A DNA stretch of 64,000 nt from Erigeron canadensis (lineage: Eukaryota; Streptophyta; Magnoliopsida; Asterales; Asteraceae). The position numbers and the translations under genes are program-made. The notes below the pieces were generated by a model. It was not told where the DNA came from. It ran no database searches and saw only the letters and a program-made list of their open reading frames with translations. The DNA lies in contig NC_057763.1 of the NCBI RefSeq assembly GCF_010389155.1, positions 2,942,475 through 3,006,474 on the forward strand, read 5' to 3'. Shown piece after piece: positions 1 through 9,616 of this stretch. Position 1 is the stretch's first letter, and every line of letters begins with the position of its first letter.

Positions 1-835
1 TTTCTCTTCTATTTTATTTATTATTGTGGATTGATCATGAGTGGCTAAACGTTTAATCATCTGCCTTGATGAAACGAGACGGATAATGTGATTGCAATAT
101 TTTTAATTCAAAAGAGTTTATTTAATTATCGTTGTTCTGTGATCTTGATGATGTTAATTCTTTTTATTAATTAATTTTGATATTGGTTGTCTATAATTCT
201 TCGTTGGTGGTACCAGTTGAATGTGTATGTGATTTTAAAATGGTTACTTGTCTATAAGTAATTATCACTAGTTCATGGTATGATAGTGAATATCATTTTA
301 AGAAAAGATTAATTTTGTCAACGTGATTGATATCGGTTGGTGGTACCACGTTATTGTCACATAGGTTAAATTGATAATTTGATAGTCAATAAAACTGATT
401 ATTAGAAGAATTGTCTTAGGTACCGGCTTGGGTAATTTAACTAGCAGTTAGGTGATTCGGTATTTTGTTCACGGTTGGTGGTACCACGTGAGTATCTTAA
501 TCTTGTCACGATTATCTTTAAACTCTAGAGAACTTGTTCTTCATTAAATGCAATTACATTTGAGGAATTTCAAGGTGGATGACTTTTAATTATATTGTCT
601 AAAGTCTTTTTAAGTTTATGCAATTATTTTGCAAACCTATTTACTTTAATTGTCAAGAGGAATTTCAAAGCAACACCCATTTTCCAAACCATTTCATAAG
701 CAACTAATCATTTCCAATCCCTGAGAACGAACTCAGACTTATCTCTTAACTATATTACAAATGATCGGGTCCACTGCCCGTGAGTGCGTAGTAGTGAGTT
801 TTTAGGTAGTTTTAGTTTTTTAAATTTAAAGCTCG
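1..835 (-). repeat. Non-coding part of a large repeat, probably LTR-retrotransposon derived
   Basis: There is no credible coding frame. The motif CGGGTCCACTGCCCG at 766-780 is the reverse complement of CGGGCAGTGGACCCG at 31691-31705. The sequence around both is similar in layout (a first-strand segment of about 800 bases with scattered GTACC motifs), so I read this as a minus-strand copy of the family at 31640-33150. The string CGGTTGGTGGTACCACG occurs twice, at 334-350 and 472-488, with a weaker third copy near 203. The left border lies outside the window. Class assignment is inference from neighbouring LTR-like sequence. Confidence 0.4.
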
Positions 836-2056
836 ATTTTGCACATCACAACCTAATGAAAGTGGCATTTCTAAGTGATGGCTTAAGGTAGTAACTTATG
901 TATATTAGTCCTCTCGTAGGGATAGGCTTGGCTTTGATATACGAATGAGGAGCATAAGGAATATATGATCAAGGAAGTTATAGATGGGAAGTACCCATTT
1001 TAGATATATGAATATAATGCGTGGCATATCAAGGTGAGTCATACCCCCTTTTCAAACTCTTTTATGTGTTTAACTTTCGGGGTGAAAAACATGATAAATA
1101 AATAAAATTGCTTTCTATATAAGAAATGATTCTTGATAGTATGATTATGAAATGGAATTATGATGTATGTTCAATGTGATAAATGTTATATGATGAGCTT
1201 GAGTTCTGTCAAACTGTTATATTTCGGTACACTACTATTTACCCCGAAAGGGGAGGCCTGTAGTTAGAGGGTTGCGCAACTAGGAGTCGTCCACTCACCC
1301 AGAGCGTAACGGTGGAATGTTGGTTGCCTTCGTAACGACCTTCACTTCCAGTCCGACCAGAGCAGTGCTCTATCTACTTAAAATTTAAACGGTCGTCTCC
1401 ATGGCACGACCCCAATTGTAATTAAAGCACTTGATTGACAGCTTGTACTATGAAATGAAATAATATATTGTTGGGACTTGAAAAGGTAGTAGTAGTGGCG
1501 CAAACATTTACTCATCAAAGTTATGTAAATTATGCCCTTGTGGCTAAATCAAATTGATATTAATACGTTTGGATATTATGATTTGAACATACGGTGGGTA
1601 TTGGACCCTATATGAAATCTTGAAAATTGTTGAAATTGGTGATATGAAAGAAATTGATGACCGAATGATTTGGTATGATATACAATTAATCGATTTGTAT
1701 ACTTTTTCTCTCATGATGATTTTGACAAATGAGGACTTTGAAATTTTACCATGGACTTTTCCAAAGTCTTGATATGACATTATGGTATTTGGGAAACTTG
1801 ATAATATGATATGAGAATTTTGTCGGTCATATGGTTTGGGTATCTCAAAATGTAAAAGAAATCTGTTTTTCTAAGTATTAAAATGGTTATGTACCAAGAT
1901 TTATATAAAAACCTATGCACTCACCAACTACGTTTTCGTAGTTGACACTTTTTCTTCATGCTTTTCAGGAATTAGTATAAGTTTTGAGGACTTATATGCA
2001 TCATGATTGTTTGCATTGCACTTCGGAGTCAAAGATCAAACCTTGTGATGTGCAAT

Positions 2057-2124
2057 GGAATTTGCCTTGATCATTGTAGTATACTACTTCGGAATTTGCC
2101 TTGATCATTGTAGTATACTACTTC
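2057..2124. repeat. 34-bp perfect tandem duplication
   Basis: Positions 2057-2090 and 2091-2124 are identical 34-base units that start GGAATTTGCC and end ACTACTTC. They lie inside the LTR, one base before the Helitron terminus at 2126. Confidence 0.9.
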
Positions 2125-2125
2125 A

Positions 2126-2625
2126 CTAGCTAATTAAACCCGGTTTTAACCCGGGTCATCTAATTGAAAACTTTACAAATAGAAATACATAATTATCTAT
2201 ATTATTTGTTCATACACCCTTTGTTTAAAAAACTCCAACGATAACACTTTGTTTAGATATTGAAAATATGGGGTTAAAAGAGTAACATATAAAAACATGA
2301 ATTTAGTTAAACCTTATTAATATGGAGATGATATCACATTAACAAAATTAGTATATATCAAGGATTCATGTAATAAAATATTGAGAAGCCATGTGAGCAA
2401 AGGAATGATGTCATAACAATTTTACTTTATTAATATAAGAAATATGAAAATATGGGGTTAAAAGAGTAACATATAAAAACATGAATTTAGTTAAACCTTA
2501 TTAATAGGGAGATGACATCACATTAACAAAATTAGTATATATCAAGGATTCATGTAATAAAATATTGAGAAGCCATGTAAGCAAATAATGATGTCATAAC
2601 AATTTTACTTTATTAATATAAGAGA
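2126..2625 (-). mobile_element. Complete non-autonomous Helitron
   Basis: On the minus strand the element begins TCTCTTATATTAATAAAG (2625 downwards) and ends with CTAG (2129-2126). A GC-rich hairpin lies just before the end (2138-2156, stem ACCCGG/CCGGGT). It sits between A and T, the usual Helitron target, and makes no target duplication. These are the defining features of plant Helitrons. It has no Rep/helicase frame and is therefore non-autonomous. Internally it holds two tandem copies of about 180 bases (2262-2445 and 2446-2624). Confidence 0.75.
2262..2624. repeat. Tandem duplication of about 180 bp inside the Helitron
   Basis: Both units start GAAAATATGGGGTTAAAAG and run to AATATAAG. 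They differ at only a few positions (for example the 'atatgg' versus 'ataggg' region and AAGG versus AA near the end). The second copy abuts the Helitron 5' end, so the duplication includes the element's left terminal sequence. Confidence 0.85.
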
Positions 2626-3072
2626 TGTGCTTGTAATTTGTTTTGTGGACTTAATATCCAAGTGTGGTAGACGTATTGTACTTGGGGATTGGTTCACATG
2701 CTTGTACATTTGTAAAGTTCTTCTATCAAATAAAGCTATGGTGAATGTTATTTATAATCCTTTTATTTGAATACTCGACTTTCTGTACATCTCATTGTTC
2801 CGCCTTAGTTGGGGTGTTACATGGTACAAGTAGAGAATCAATATATGAAAAATACAAAAATTTAAATAAATATTAAATTTAATACATATAACATCATTAA
2901 AACAAAAACAATTTTTCCCCATTCCCATCAATTCTGTACAACTTATAAAGAATGGAGGGAATGTAATCGATTTACATTTCTCGATTCCCTTTCCCATTCT
3001 CTATTGCAACCAAACATGAGAAGTCTTTCTCATTCTCTTTTTCACGATTTCCATTCCATTGTACCAAACACC

Positions 3073-3370
3073 TCTTATAGTAAAGAGAACTAGGATTAAG
3101 AGATTAGTCATATTTTTTCTTCCCAAAATACCTTTACTTAAACATAAAACCCTTATATACCCTCATTTCCCAATTCTATCTGATCATTACACACTCTCAT
3201 CGACATTCTATCACCCTCCCCCGCTGCCCTCCTTCTCCACCGCCTCCTTCGATCTCCACCGTTGCCGCCCTCCTTCTCCACCACCTCTCAATCTCCACCA
3301 CCACCACCACCTCCTCCCTTTTATATTGTCCTTACCTTCTAGCCGTCGCAACACGCGGACACTATGCTCG
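3073..3370 (+). mobile_element. Helitron-like fragment with CTCG 3' end
   Basis: The 3' end has a hairpin (3343-3359, CCGTCGC/CGCGG) followed by ACTATGCTCG and T. This matches the end of the small Helitron at 42228-42255 almost base for base. A possible 5' end is TCTTATAGTAAAGAG at 3073, but it is preceded by C rather than A, so the left border is uncertain. A 132-residue open frame across this block (3059-3457) is low-complexity Pro/His/Ser sequence from CCACC runs and I do not consider it a gene. Confidence 0.4.
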
Positions 3371-3459
3371 TATTGTAAAACATGTTTTAATTTACTTGAA
3401 GAAGTGTGGTGGGGGATTTGGATTAGAGGGGTGAGAAGACTGCAGGAAGATAGTTAATA

Positions 3460-3867
3460 TAATTTAATTTGCTAAAATTTGTAAAATAAAAAGTGAAAAG
3501 TGGTAAATTATGTTGTAGTTTTGTTTATTAATTTTTTTTAGAAAACTATAACTTGATGATGTGTCTTTTTAAAAAATAAGAAAAATGAAAAACAATGTGT
3601 TTTTCTCAAGTAAACGCGAAGTTGGGTATATAAAGTAGGCTAATATTTTCTGATAAATTTTAACGTAGTTCAAAAACAATATGAAAAAAAAAAAAAAAAG
3701 TGAATAAATATAAAATAAATGGAAGTTTAAGGTCAGGGAGGGACTGCATGTGTTGATTGTTTGAAGTATATTGTGCAAGTGTAAGAAAAGAAAACATTAA
3801 GGACGATTTATGTAAAACGTTACTCCGTAAAAGAGAAAAAGGGAATGAGAACAGAAACAAGGAAAAA
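3460..3867. other. Upstream flank of HSP70-1, start of the duplicated block
   Basis: AT-rich and non-coding. The stretch around 3710-3810 (GGAAGTTTAAGGTCAGGGA, then ACATTAAGGACGATTTATG) matches the segments near 8116-8155 and 15868-15965 that lie between the later HSP70 copies. The duplicated unit therefore starts about 0.4 kb before the gene. Confidence 0.6.
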
Positions 3868-3978
3868 GAAGAGTCTAGAACTAACTAGGATCATCTATGA
3901 TTCTAAAACCGATTGACCGACCTCCTTATTCCTTAAACCAAATTTGAGACGAAGTCCATGAAACCATCGCTATATATA
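3868..3978 (+). promoter_or_regulatory. HSP70-1 promoter: degenerate heat-shock element and TATA box
   Basis: A TATA box, TATATATA, lies at 3971-3978, about 100 bases before the start codon. Upstream, GAA (3868-3870), GTC (3873-3875) and GAA (3878-3880) have the 5-base spacing of a heat-shock element, but the middle unit is GTC instead of TTC. The segment just before the TATA box (CCAAATTTGAGACGAAGTCC) is conserved upstream of HSP70-2 and HSP70-3. Heat induction is therefore possible but weaker evidence than for HSP70-4. Confidence 0.5.
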
Positions 3979-4080
3979 CATCATATACTCCGATTATTAT
4001 CATTGAATTAAAAACATACAAACTCAAATCTTAATTAAAACCCTATTATTTTCTGTCGATTTATTTTTAAAAAATAAAAC

Positions 4081-4541
4081 ATGTCTGGAAAAGGAGAAGG
4101 TCCGGCAATCGGAATCGATCTTGGAACAACATATTCATGTGTCGGCGTATGGCAGCATGATCGGGTGGAGATAATCGCTAATGATCAGGGTAACAGAACG
4201 ACGCCGTCTTATGTCGCTTTTACTGATACGGAACGTCTGATTGGAGATGCTGCCAAGAATCAGGTCGCCATGAACCCCATTAACACTGTTTTCGGTAATG
4301 CCCTACTGCCTTTTTTTTTTTGTTTTGTTTTTTTTGTTTTTAGGATTTATTATATTTTATGAACTATTAAAATATAATGTAGAACAGAGTGTGAAATCTG
4401 GTATAGGATAGGGTTTCGGGCTCATTATTGTTATCATTATTATGCTTAATTGTTTGTTAGCTATCCTGTACACCTATTATCATGATATCAAGTGTGTTTT
4501 AGGACTCATCATGTTATATGACCTAACTATTGGGTAGAAGA

Positions 4542-4584
<43 letters not shown>

Positions 4585-6911
4585 GTGTTTGCTAATTTGG
4601 TTCTTTGGAACATTGTATATAGTGAAAAAAAGTAAGTAACTGCTCAGTGCCGCCTTCCGCGGGTTTTGAGCCCCAAAACCTCGACGGTGTATAAGATGTA
4701 GGCAGACCTTTCTCTACCAAAGTAGAGAGGTTGCTTCCAGTTTCTACCTAAATGGTAGAAAAGGCCCTCCAACCTTTGCATGGGATGAGGATCGAACCCA
4801 TGACCTCTGTCTCCAGAGGCAAGGGTGTTTACCACTGATCCAACCATGCTGCTTAACATTGTATATAGTGACCTGATGTAATTGAGACCTATTAGTTCTG
4901 CTCGAAATTTGGTTTCGGCTCATATAACATAACTGCATTCCTTAATTTGTGGAGTTTGGTATTTGTATCAAAGTGTGGTTCAGGATAGGGTTTACAGAGT
5001 AACAAAATAATTGGGTTTTTCTTTACTTCAAAGTGTAGTTTTGGATAGGATAAATGTTGTTAATCGTAATTTTAATTAATTGGGTTTATCTGCTGTAAAC
5101 TTAAAGATATGTTTTTTTTTAAGATACTGTTGAATGACTGTTAATCGGATTATTATTCATATTTTCCAGATGCTAAGCGTTTAATAGGAAGGAGGATCTC
5201 TGACCCATCAGTGCAGAGTGACATGAAGCACTGGCCATTTAAAGTTGTTACAGGCCCTGCAGACAAACCCATGATTGCGGTCTCCTACAAGAATGAGGAG
5301 AAACAATTCTCCGCTGAAGAAATCTCGTCCATGGTCTTAAACAAGATGAAGGAAATTGCTGAGGCTTACCTTGGGACCACTGTCAAAAACGCGGTGGTCA
5401 CCGTCCCTGCCTATTTTAATGACTCGCAGCGTCAAGCCACCAAGGACGCTGGTGTCATCTCGGGTCTCAATGTTATGAGAATCATTAACGAGCCGACTGC
5501 AGCCGCTATTGCTTATGGGTTGGATAAGAAGGCTTCTAGTGTTGGGGAGAAGAATGTGTTGATTTTTGACTTGGGTGGTGGCACTTTTGATGTGTCTCTC
5601 CTCACCATCGAGGAGGGTATCTTTGAAGTAAAGTCCACTGCTGGAGATACGCATTTGGGTGGTGAGGATTTTGATAACCGGATGGTTAATCATTTTGTTC
5701 AGGAGTTCAAGAGGAAAAACAAGAAGGATATCAGTGGGAATCCAAGAGCTTTGAGGAGGTTGAGAACCGCTTGTGAAAGAGCAAAGAGGACTCTTTCCTC
5801 AACTGCTCAAACCACCATTGAAATTGATTCTTTGTATGAAGGTATTGATTTCTACTCAACAATCACTCGTGCTAGATTTGAAGAATTGAACATGGATTTG
5901 TTTAGAAAGTGTATGGAACCGGTTGAGAAGTGTTTGAGGGATGCCAAGATGGATAAGAGCAATGTTCATGATGTGGTTCTTGTTGGTGGCTCTACCCGCA
6001 TTCCCAAAGTACAACAACTGTTGCAAGATTTCTTCAACGGCAAAGAGTTGTGCAAGAGCATCAACCCTGATGAAGCCGTGGCGTATGGTGCGGCGGTCCA
6101 AGCTGCCATTTTGAGTGGTGAGGGCAACGAAAAAGTACAAGATTTGCTGTTGCTGGATGTGACACCTCTGTCCCTGGGACTGGAGACCGCTGGTGGGGTG
6201 ATGACAGTTTTGATACCAAGAAACACCACTATTCCCACTAAGAAAGAGCAGGTGTTTTCAACTTACTCTGATAATCAGCCGGGGGTTTTGATCCAGGTTT
6301 ATGAGGGTGAAAGAACACGAACCAAAGACAACAATCTGTTAGGAAAGTTTGAGCTATCTGGAATCCCACCGGCTCCTCGAGGTGTTCCACAGATTACCGT
6401 GTGTTTTGACCTTGATGCCAATGGGATCTTGAACGTGTCGGCCGAGGACAAGACAACTGGACAGAAGAACAAGATCACCATTACAAATGACAAAGGGCGT
6501 CTGTCAAAGGAGGACATAGAAAAGATGGTGCAGGAGGCAGAGAAATACAAGGCAGAGGATGAAGAGGTCAAGAAAAAGGTTGAAGCCAAGAACGCCTTGG
6601 AGAACTATGCATATAACATGCGTAATACCATCAAAGACGACAAGATCAGCTCACAGCTTCCTGCAGATGATAAGAAGAAGGTGGAGGATGCAGTGGAGGC
6701 GGCAATTCAGTGGCTGGATGGGAACCAGTTGGCAGAGGTTGAAGAATTTGAGGACAAGATGAAGGAGTTGGAAGGTGTTTGCAACCCGATCATTGCTAGA
6801 ATGTACCAAGGTGGTGCTGGTGGACCGGATATGGGCGGTATGGATGCTGACGGGCCTTCGACCAACGGATCAAGTGCAGGTGCTGGGCCAAAGATTGAAG
6901 AAGTGGATTAA
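4081..6911 (+). CDS. HSP70: Cytosolic HSP70 chaperone, intact copy (HSP70-1)
   Basis: An ATP-dependent chaperone that binds and releases unfolded polypeptides with J-domain and nucleotide-exchange partners. Exon 1 is 4081-4294, the intron is 4295-5169 (GT-AG, 875 bp) and exon 2 is 5170-6911. Together they encode 651 residues, the usual length for plant cytosolic HSP70. The first signature [10 protein letters not shown] is near residue 9. The phosphate-2 motif [11 protein letters not shown] is near residue 204 and the adenosine motif [13 protein letters not shown] near residue 340. The substrate-binding and lid domains follow. The protein ends in EEVD, the TPR-cochaperone tail that marks cytosolic and nuclear members. 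A single intron after codon 71 is typical of plant HSC70/HSP70 genes and is kept in all four copies here. The reading frame has no lesion. The intron carries a SINE and an (AT)n tract. Whether it is constitutive or heat-induced cannot be told from the protein. Confidence 0.95.
4545..4582. repeat. (AT)n microsatellite in the HSP70-1 intron
   Basis: Uninterrupted alternating AT of about 38 bases, 27 bases before the SINE's left target duplication. Confidence 0.95.
4609..4871 (-). mobile_element. tRNA-derived SINE with 17-bp target-site duplication, in the HSP70-1 intron
   Basis: The target duplication AACATTGTATATAGTGA is at 4609-4625 and 4855-4871. The element itself is 4626-4854 (229 bp) on the minus strand. 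Reading that strand, there is an A box TGGATCAGTGG (4842-4832) and a perfect B box GGTTCGATCC (4798-4789), the two internal RNA polymerase III promoter parts inherited from a tRNA. The 3' end is a short T run, as in Au-type plant SINEs. The 3' half resembles the SINE remnant near 8447-8680. The matching sites in the introns of HSP70-2 (about 12451-12468) and HSP70-3 (about 19890-19905) are empty. Confidence 0.88.
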
Positions 6912-8176
6912 GATTTTTAGATAGGGGATGTTGGATGTGGATTTTGTGTGGGGGATTTTTAGATTTGGAATTTTATTTTTTGCGTTGTAGATGTTTCATC
7001 CTAGTTTTTAGGGTGTTTTTTGTTATGTGAATTCTACTTTACCTAACTTTCGTGGTATTTTTTCTAATTATGCGCTATGTTAGTGTTGCTACAGATTAGT
7101 CACCTGCTCAGACTCGGCTGAAAGTGAATTAAACAGATGACTACTTGTTGCCAACTTCACATCAGACCCTCTTTTAATATTTTTCGAATAATGTTTCAGA
7201 AATACATTCTTCACACAAATTGAATCATCCAACCTAATCCATTAACTTTAACCCCTGGAAATCTAACGTTTTTTTGAACTTTGTTTTATGCAAGTATGAG
7301 AGAATTTTGTGTTTTCAACGGCTTCGACACACCATTTAACCAACTGTCATCTTAGCTTGATTGCTCGCTAAAGTCGGTTATATTATTAATTTTTCACTTC
7401 CAACTCTTAACCTCAGCTTTCGAGTGAAAATAGAACAACCAAGCAACCTAATACTCAGAAACCAACTTGACGATATCCAACGCTCAGAAACCAACTGTCG
7501 ATCAAGAACAAAACACTTGAAACGGAGTTGGTCCATAATCGAGACACTGATTGCAGCGTAAATATTGGATGATGATCTGAAACGTTCCTATTGAGAACCA
7601 TTAACATGGGGAATACTAAGAACTTTGCAGCTATAGAACATTGCTAGATTCCACACTCATTCTTTTCACCAATTTTTCAAAGCATTAGAATTACATGGGA
7701 ATTCTAATCCCATGGTGTTGCCAAACATTAATCTTATATTCTTATGATTAATTGTGTGAAGCACTAAAAATTTTAAAAAAGTACATAAGCCATACCTTAG
7801 TTACAGATAAAGAACAGTAGTGCAATCTAACACTCATAACAGTAGGACTCGATTAAGACGAGAAGAAGGGCTAAATGAATTGCCAAAATTACACTCCAAC
7901 CAGGCAACAACTTTGGAAGCAAAAAAAAGTTTTATGTTAACATGTCTAAAAATTTGATGCTAACACATGTGGTGCTTAGTGGTTAAGATTTACATTAGGA
8001 AAAATAACAATAATTTTATGCATTTTTTTTTCGAAACTTAATCATTAGTCATCATCAGTAACATATTTTTTAAAAAATATATTTAATACACTACCAAATA
8101 GTGAATATAATATAATGGAAGTTTATCAAGGTCATGTCACAGGGAAGGACATTAGTATAGATTGTATAATAAAGTA
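6912..8176. other. 3' UTR and downstream flank of HSP70-1 (segmental duplication)
   Basis: No gene. Much of this stretch is shared with the region after HSP70-2 (14604-15920). One example is ATTACATGGGAATTCTAATC near 7690 and 15450; another is the AGAAGAAGGGCT block near 7861 and 15608. The first part is the likely 3' UTR. No long frame resembles a protein. Confidence 0.7.
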
Positions 8177-9616
8177 TAGGGAAAAATTTATTAAAAGGTA
8201 ACTTTTTTACTCAGAATTCTTAATAAGAGGAATCTATTTAGTTTTCATCTATTAAAAGGATTTCAGTTTCGAAAATTTCTCGATTAAGGTAATATCTTTA
8301 GTTTTTAACGTTAGATCTCCGTTAAGTGTTATGTCTAATGCATAAACAACAACAACATCATCATCATCGTCATCTTAAAATTAAATAGTGTATATTTATA
8401 GCTACCCATGTATGTATGTATGTAAGCATATCTTTGCTGACCAGAATAACAACAACAACAGGACCCAATCTCTGCGCGGGGTATGGGGGAGGTAAGCTGT
8501 AGACAGTCTTACCTCTACACAAAGGTAGAGAGACTGTTTCCATAGGGACCTCCGGCCACAAAGGGGTACAAGACGGAAAATGAGAAATGTTTAGAAAATC
8601 ATACCTGTCTGCCGAGAATCTGAAACGAAGAAATACATGTCTGCTATGTCCAGCAACTATGTGGGTCGAAACCCTCAATTCATGATCATCATCTCAACTC
8701 CAAATCATATACACAAATAAATACACATCTATTTTTTAGATTCATAAATTCACAAACACAAATCCCTTATAGATATACAAAATCCCACATAAAACTTAAA
8801 AAAGAAGCAGCTTTTTTTGGTCCATTGCCGGATTTGTCGTGGGATATCTAAAATTTGATATTCTCTTCCTCTTCGTTTTTCAATTTCTTACAAAATCTTG
8901 CCTAGAAAGAATCATAAAGATGCAGGAAAAGTAAGCAAAAAATCACTAATAACTTTCATCGGGCCATCTCCGATGATGTTTCCGGCCAATGGAAATGTCT
9001 CAGTGAGTCGACAATGACCAACGGTGTTGAGTGATCGTAATCCATGGACGGAGGTGAATCACACAATTGATTTTTTCACAGTCGGCAACCACCGAATATC
9101 GCCGGAAAATCCAAAACTCCGGTTGGTTATGTTCTTTTCGCGGACCTTTATATGTTTTTTTCCCCGATTGTATAGACTGTGTAATGGAAGTTTGATAGAC
9201 TTGAATTAATGATTATATAATGATTATTGTAGAAATTTTAAAGAATTTTCTCTTGTTCTTAGATATATTCACTTACTTTTCATCAAATTTGTCAAAGATA
9301 ACTATCAGTTATAGAGATGGATTTATAGATATTGCGTATATGTTGGAGCAGCTCATTTCCTAAGAGCATGATTTTGTTTGTATGATATTTGGGATTGATT
9401 GATTTGGGGAAGAAGATAGGATGTATAGATGTAGATCTTGATTGTTAGTTATAGATTTTGATGTCACTTAACGGAGATCTAATGTCAAAAACTAACGATA
9501 TTACCTTAATTGAGAAATTTTGGAAAATGAAATCGTTTTAATAGATGAAAACTAAATAGGTTCCCCTTATTAGGAATTTTGAGTAAAAAAGTTACCTTTT
9601 TATAAATTTTTCCCTA
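8177..9616. mobile_element. Non-autonomous DNA transposon with 152-bp terminal inverted repeats
   Basis: The left repeat (8177-8328, starting TAGGGAAAAATTTA) pairs with the right repeat (9465-9616, ending TAAATTTTTCCCTA) with scattered mismatches. The flanks share AAGTA (8172-8176 and 9617-9621). The matching site after HSP70-2 (about 15916-15945) has no element, which confirms an insertion. Long repeats suggest a Mutator-like element, but the duplication reads as 5 bp (7 with another border), not the 9 bp expected, so the superfamily is open. Inside are a SINE-like remnant and a CCGGCGA-rich segment (8940-9120) with no recognisable protein. Confidence 0.75.
8447..8680 (-). mobile_element. 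Au-type SINE remnant inside the inverted-repeat transposon
   Basis: On the minus strand the 3' half reads CTCTACC...GGTAAGACTGTCTAC... CTTACCTCCCC...ACCCCGCGCAGAGATTGGGTC and ends in (TTG)n (8460-8447). This layout is typical of Au SINEs. A weak B box (GGTTTCGACCC, near 8675-8664) is present, but no clear A box or target duplication. It resembles the 3' half of the SINE in the HSP70-1 intron. Confidence 0.55.

Larger units (their letters stand above)
836..2821 (+). mobile_element. Partial Ty3/gypsy-type LTR, interrupted by a Helitron
   Basis: The right end GGGGTGTTACA (2811-2821) is the typical 3' end of plant gypsy LTRs of the Tekay type. Two internal landmarks, an AAGGTGAGT box near 1031 and a CTCACCAAC...TTTTCAGG segment at 1920-1970, recur in the same order in the LTR-like block ending at 35232. 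No matching TGT...CCC start was found, so this may be a solo LTR or an eroded fragment. A 500-bp Helitron (2126-2625) splits it. No gag or pol frame is present. Confidence 0.5.

Noticed and set aside
3059..3457. 132-residue frame with His and Pro runs
   Set aside because: Low-complexity translation of CCACC repeats inside a Helitron-like block; no start context or conserved domain.
4789..4842. A and B box pair suggesting a tRNA gene
   Set aside because: The element continues 150 bases past the B box, has a T-run end and a 17-bp target duplication, and no cloverleaf can be drawn. It is a SINE.
5337..6589. Open frames on the minus strand of HSP70-1 exon 2 (and matching ones opposite copies 2-4)
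   Set aside because: They mirror the codon structure of the real HSP70 frame, recur in every copy because the sequence is conserved, and have no promoter or domain.
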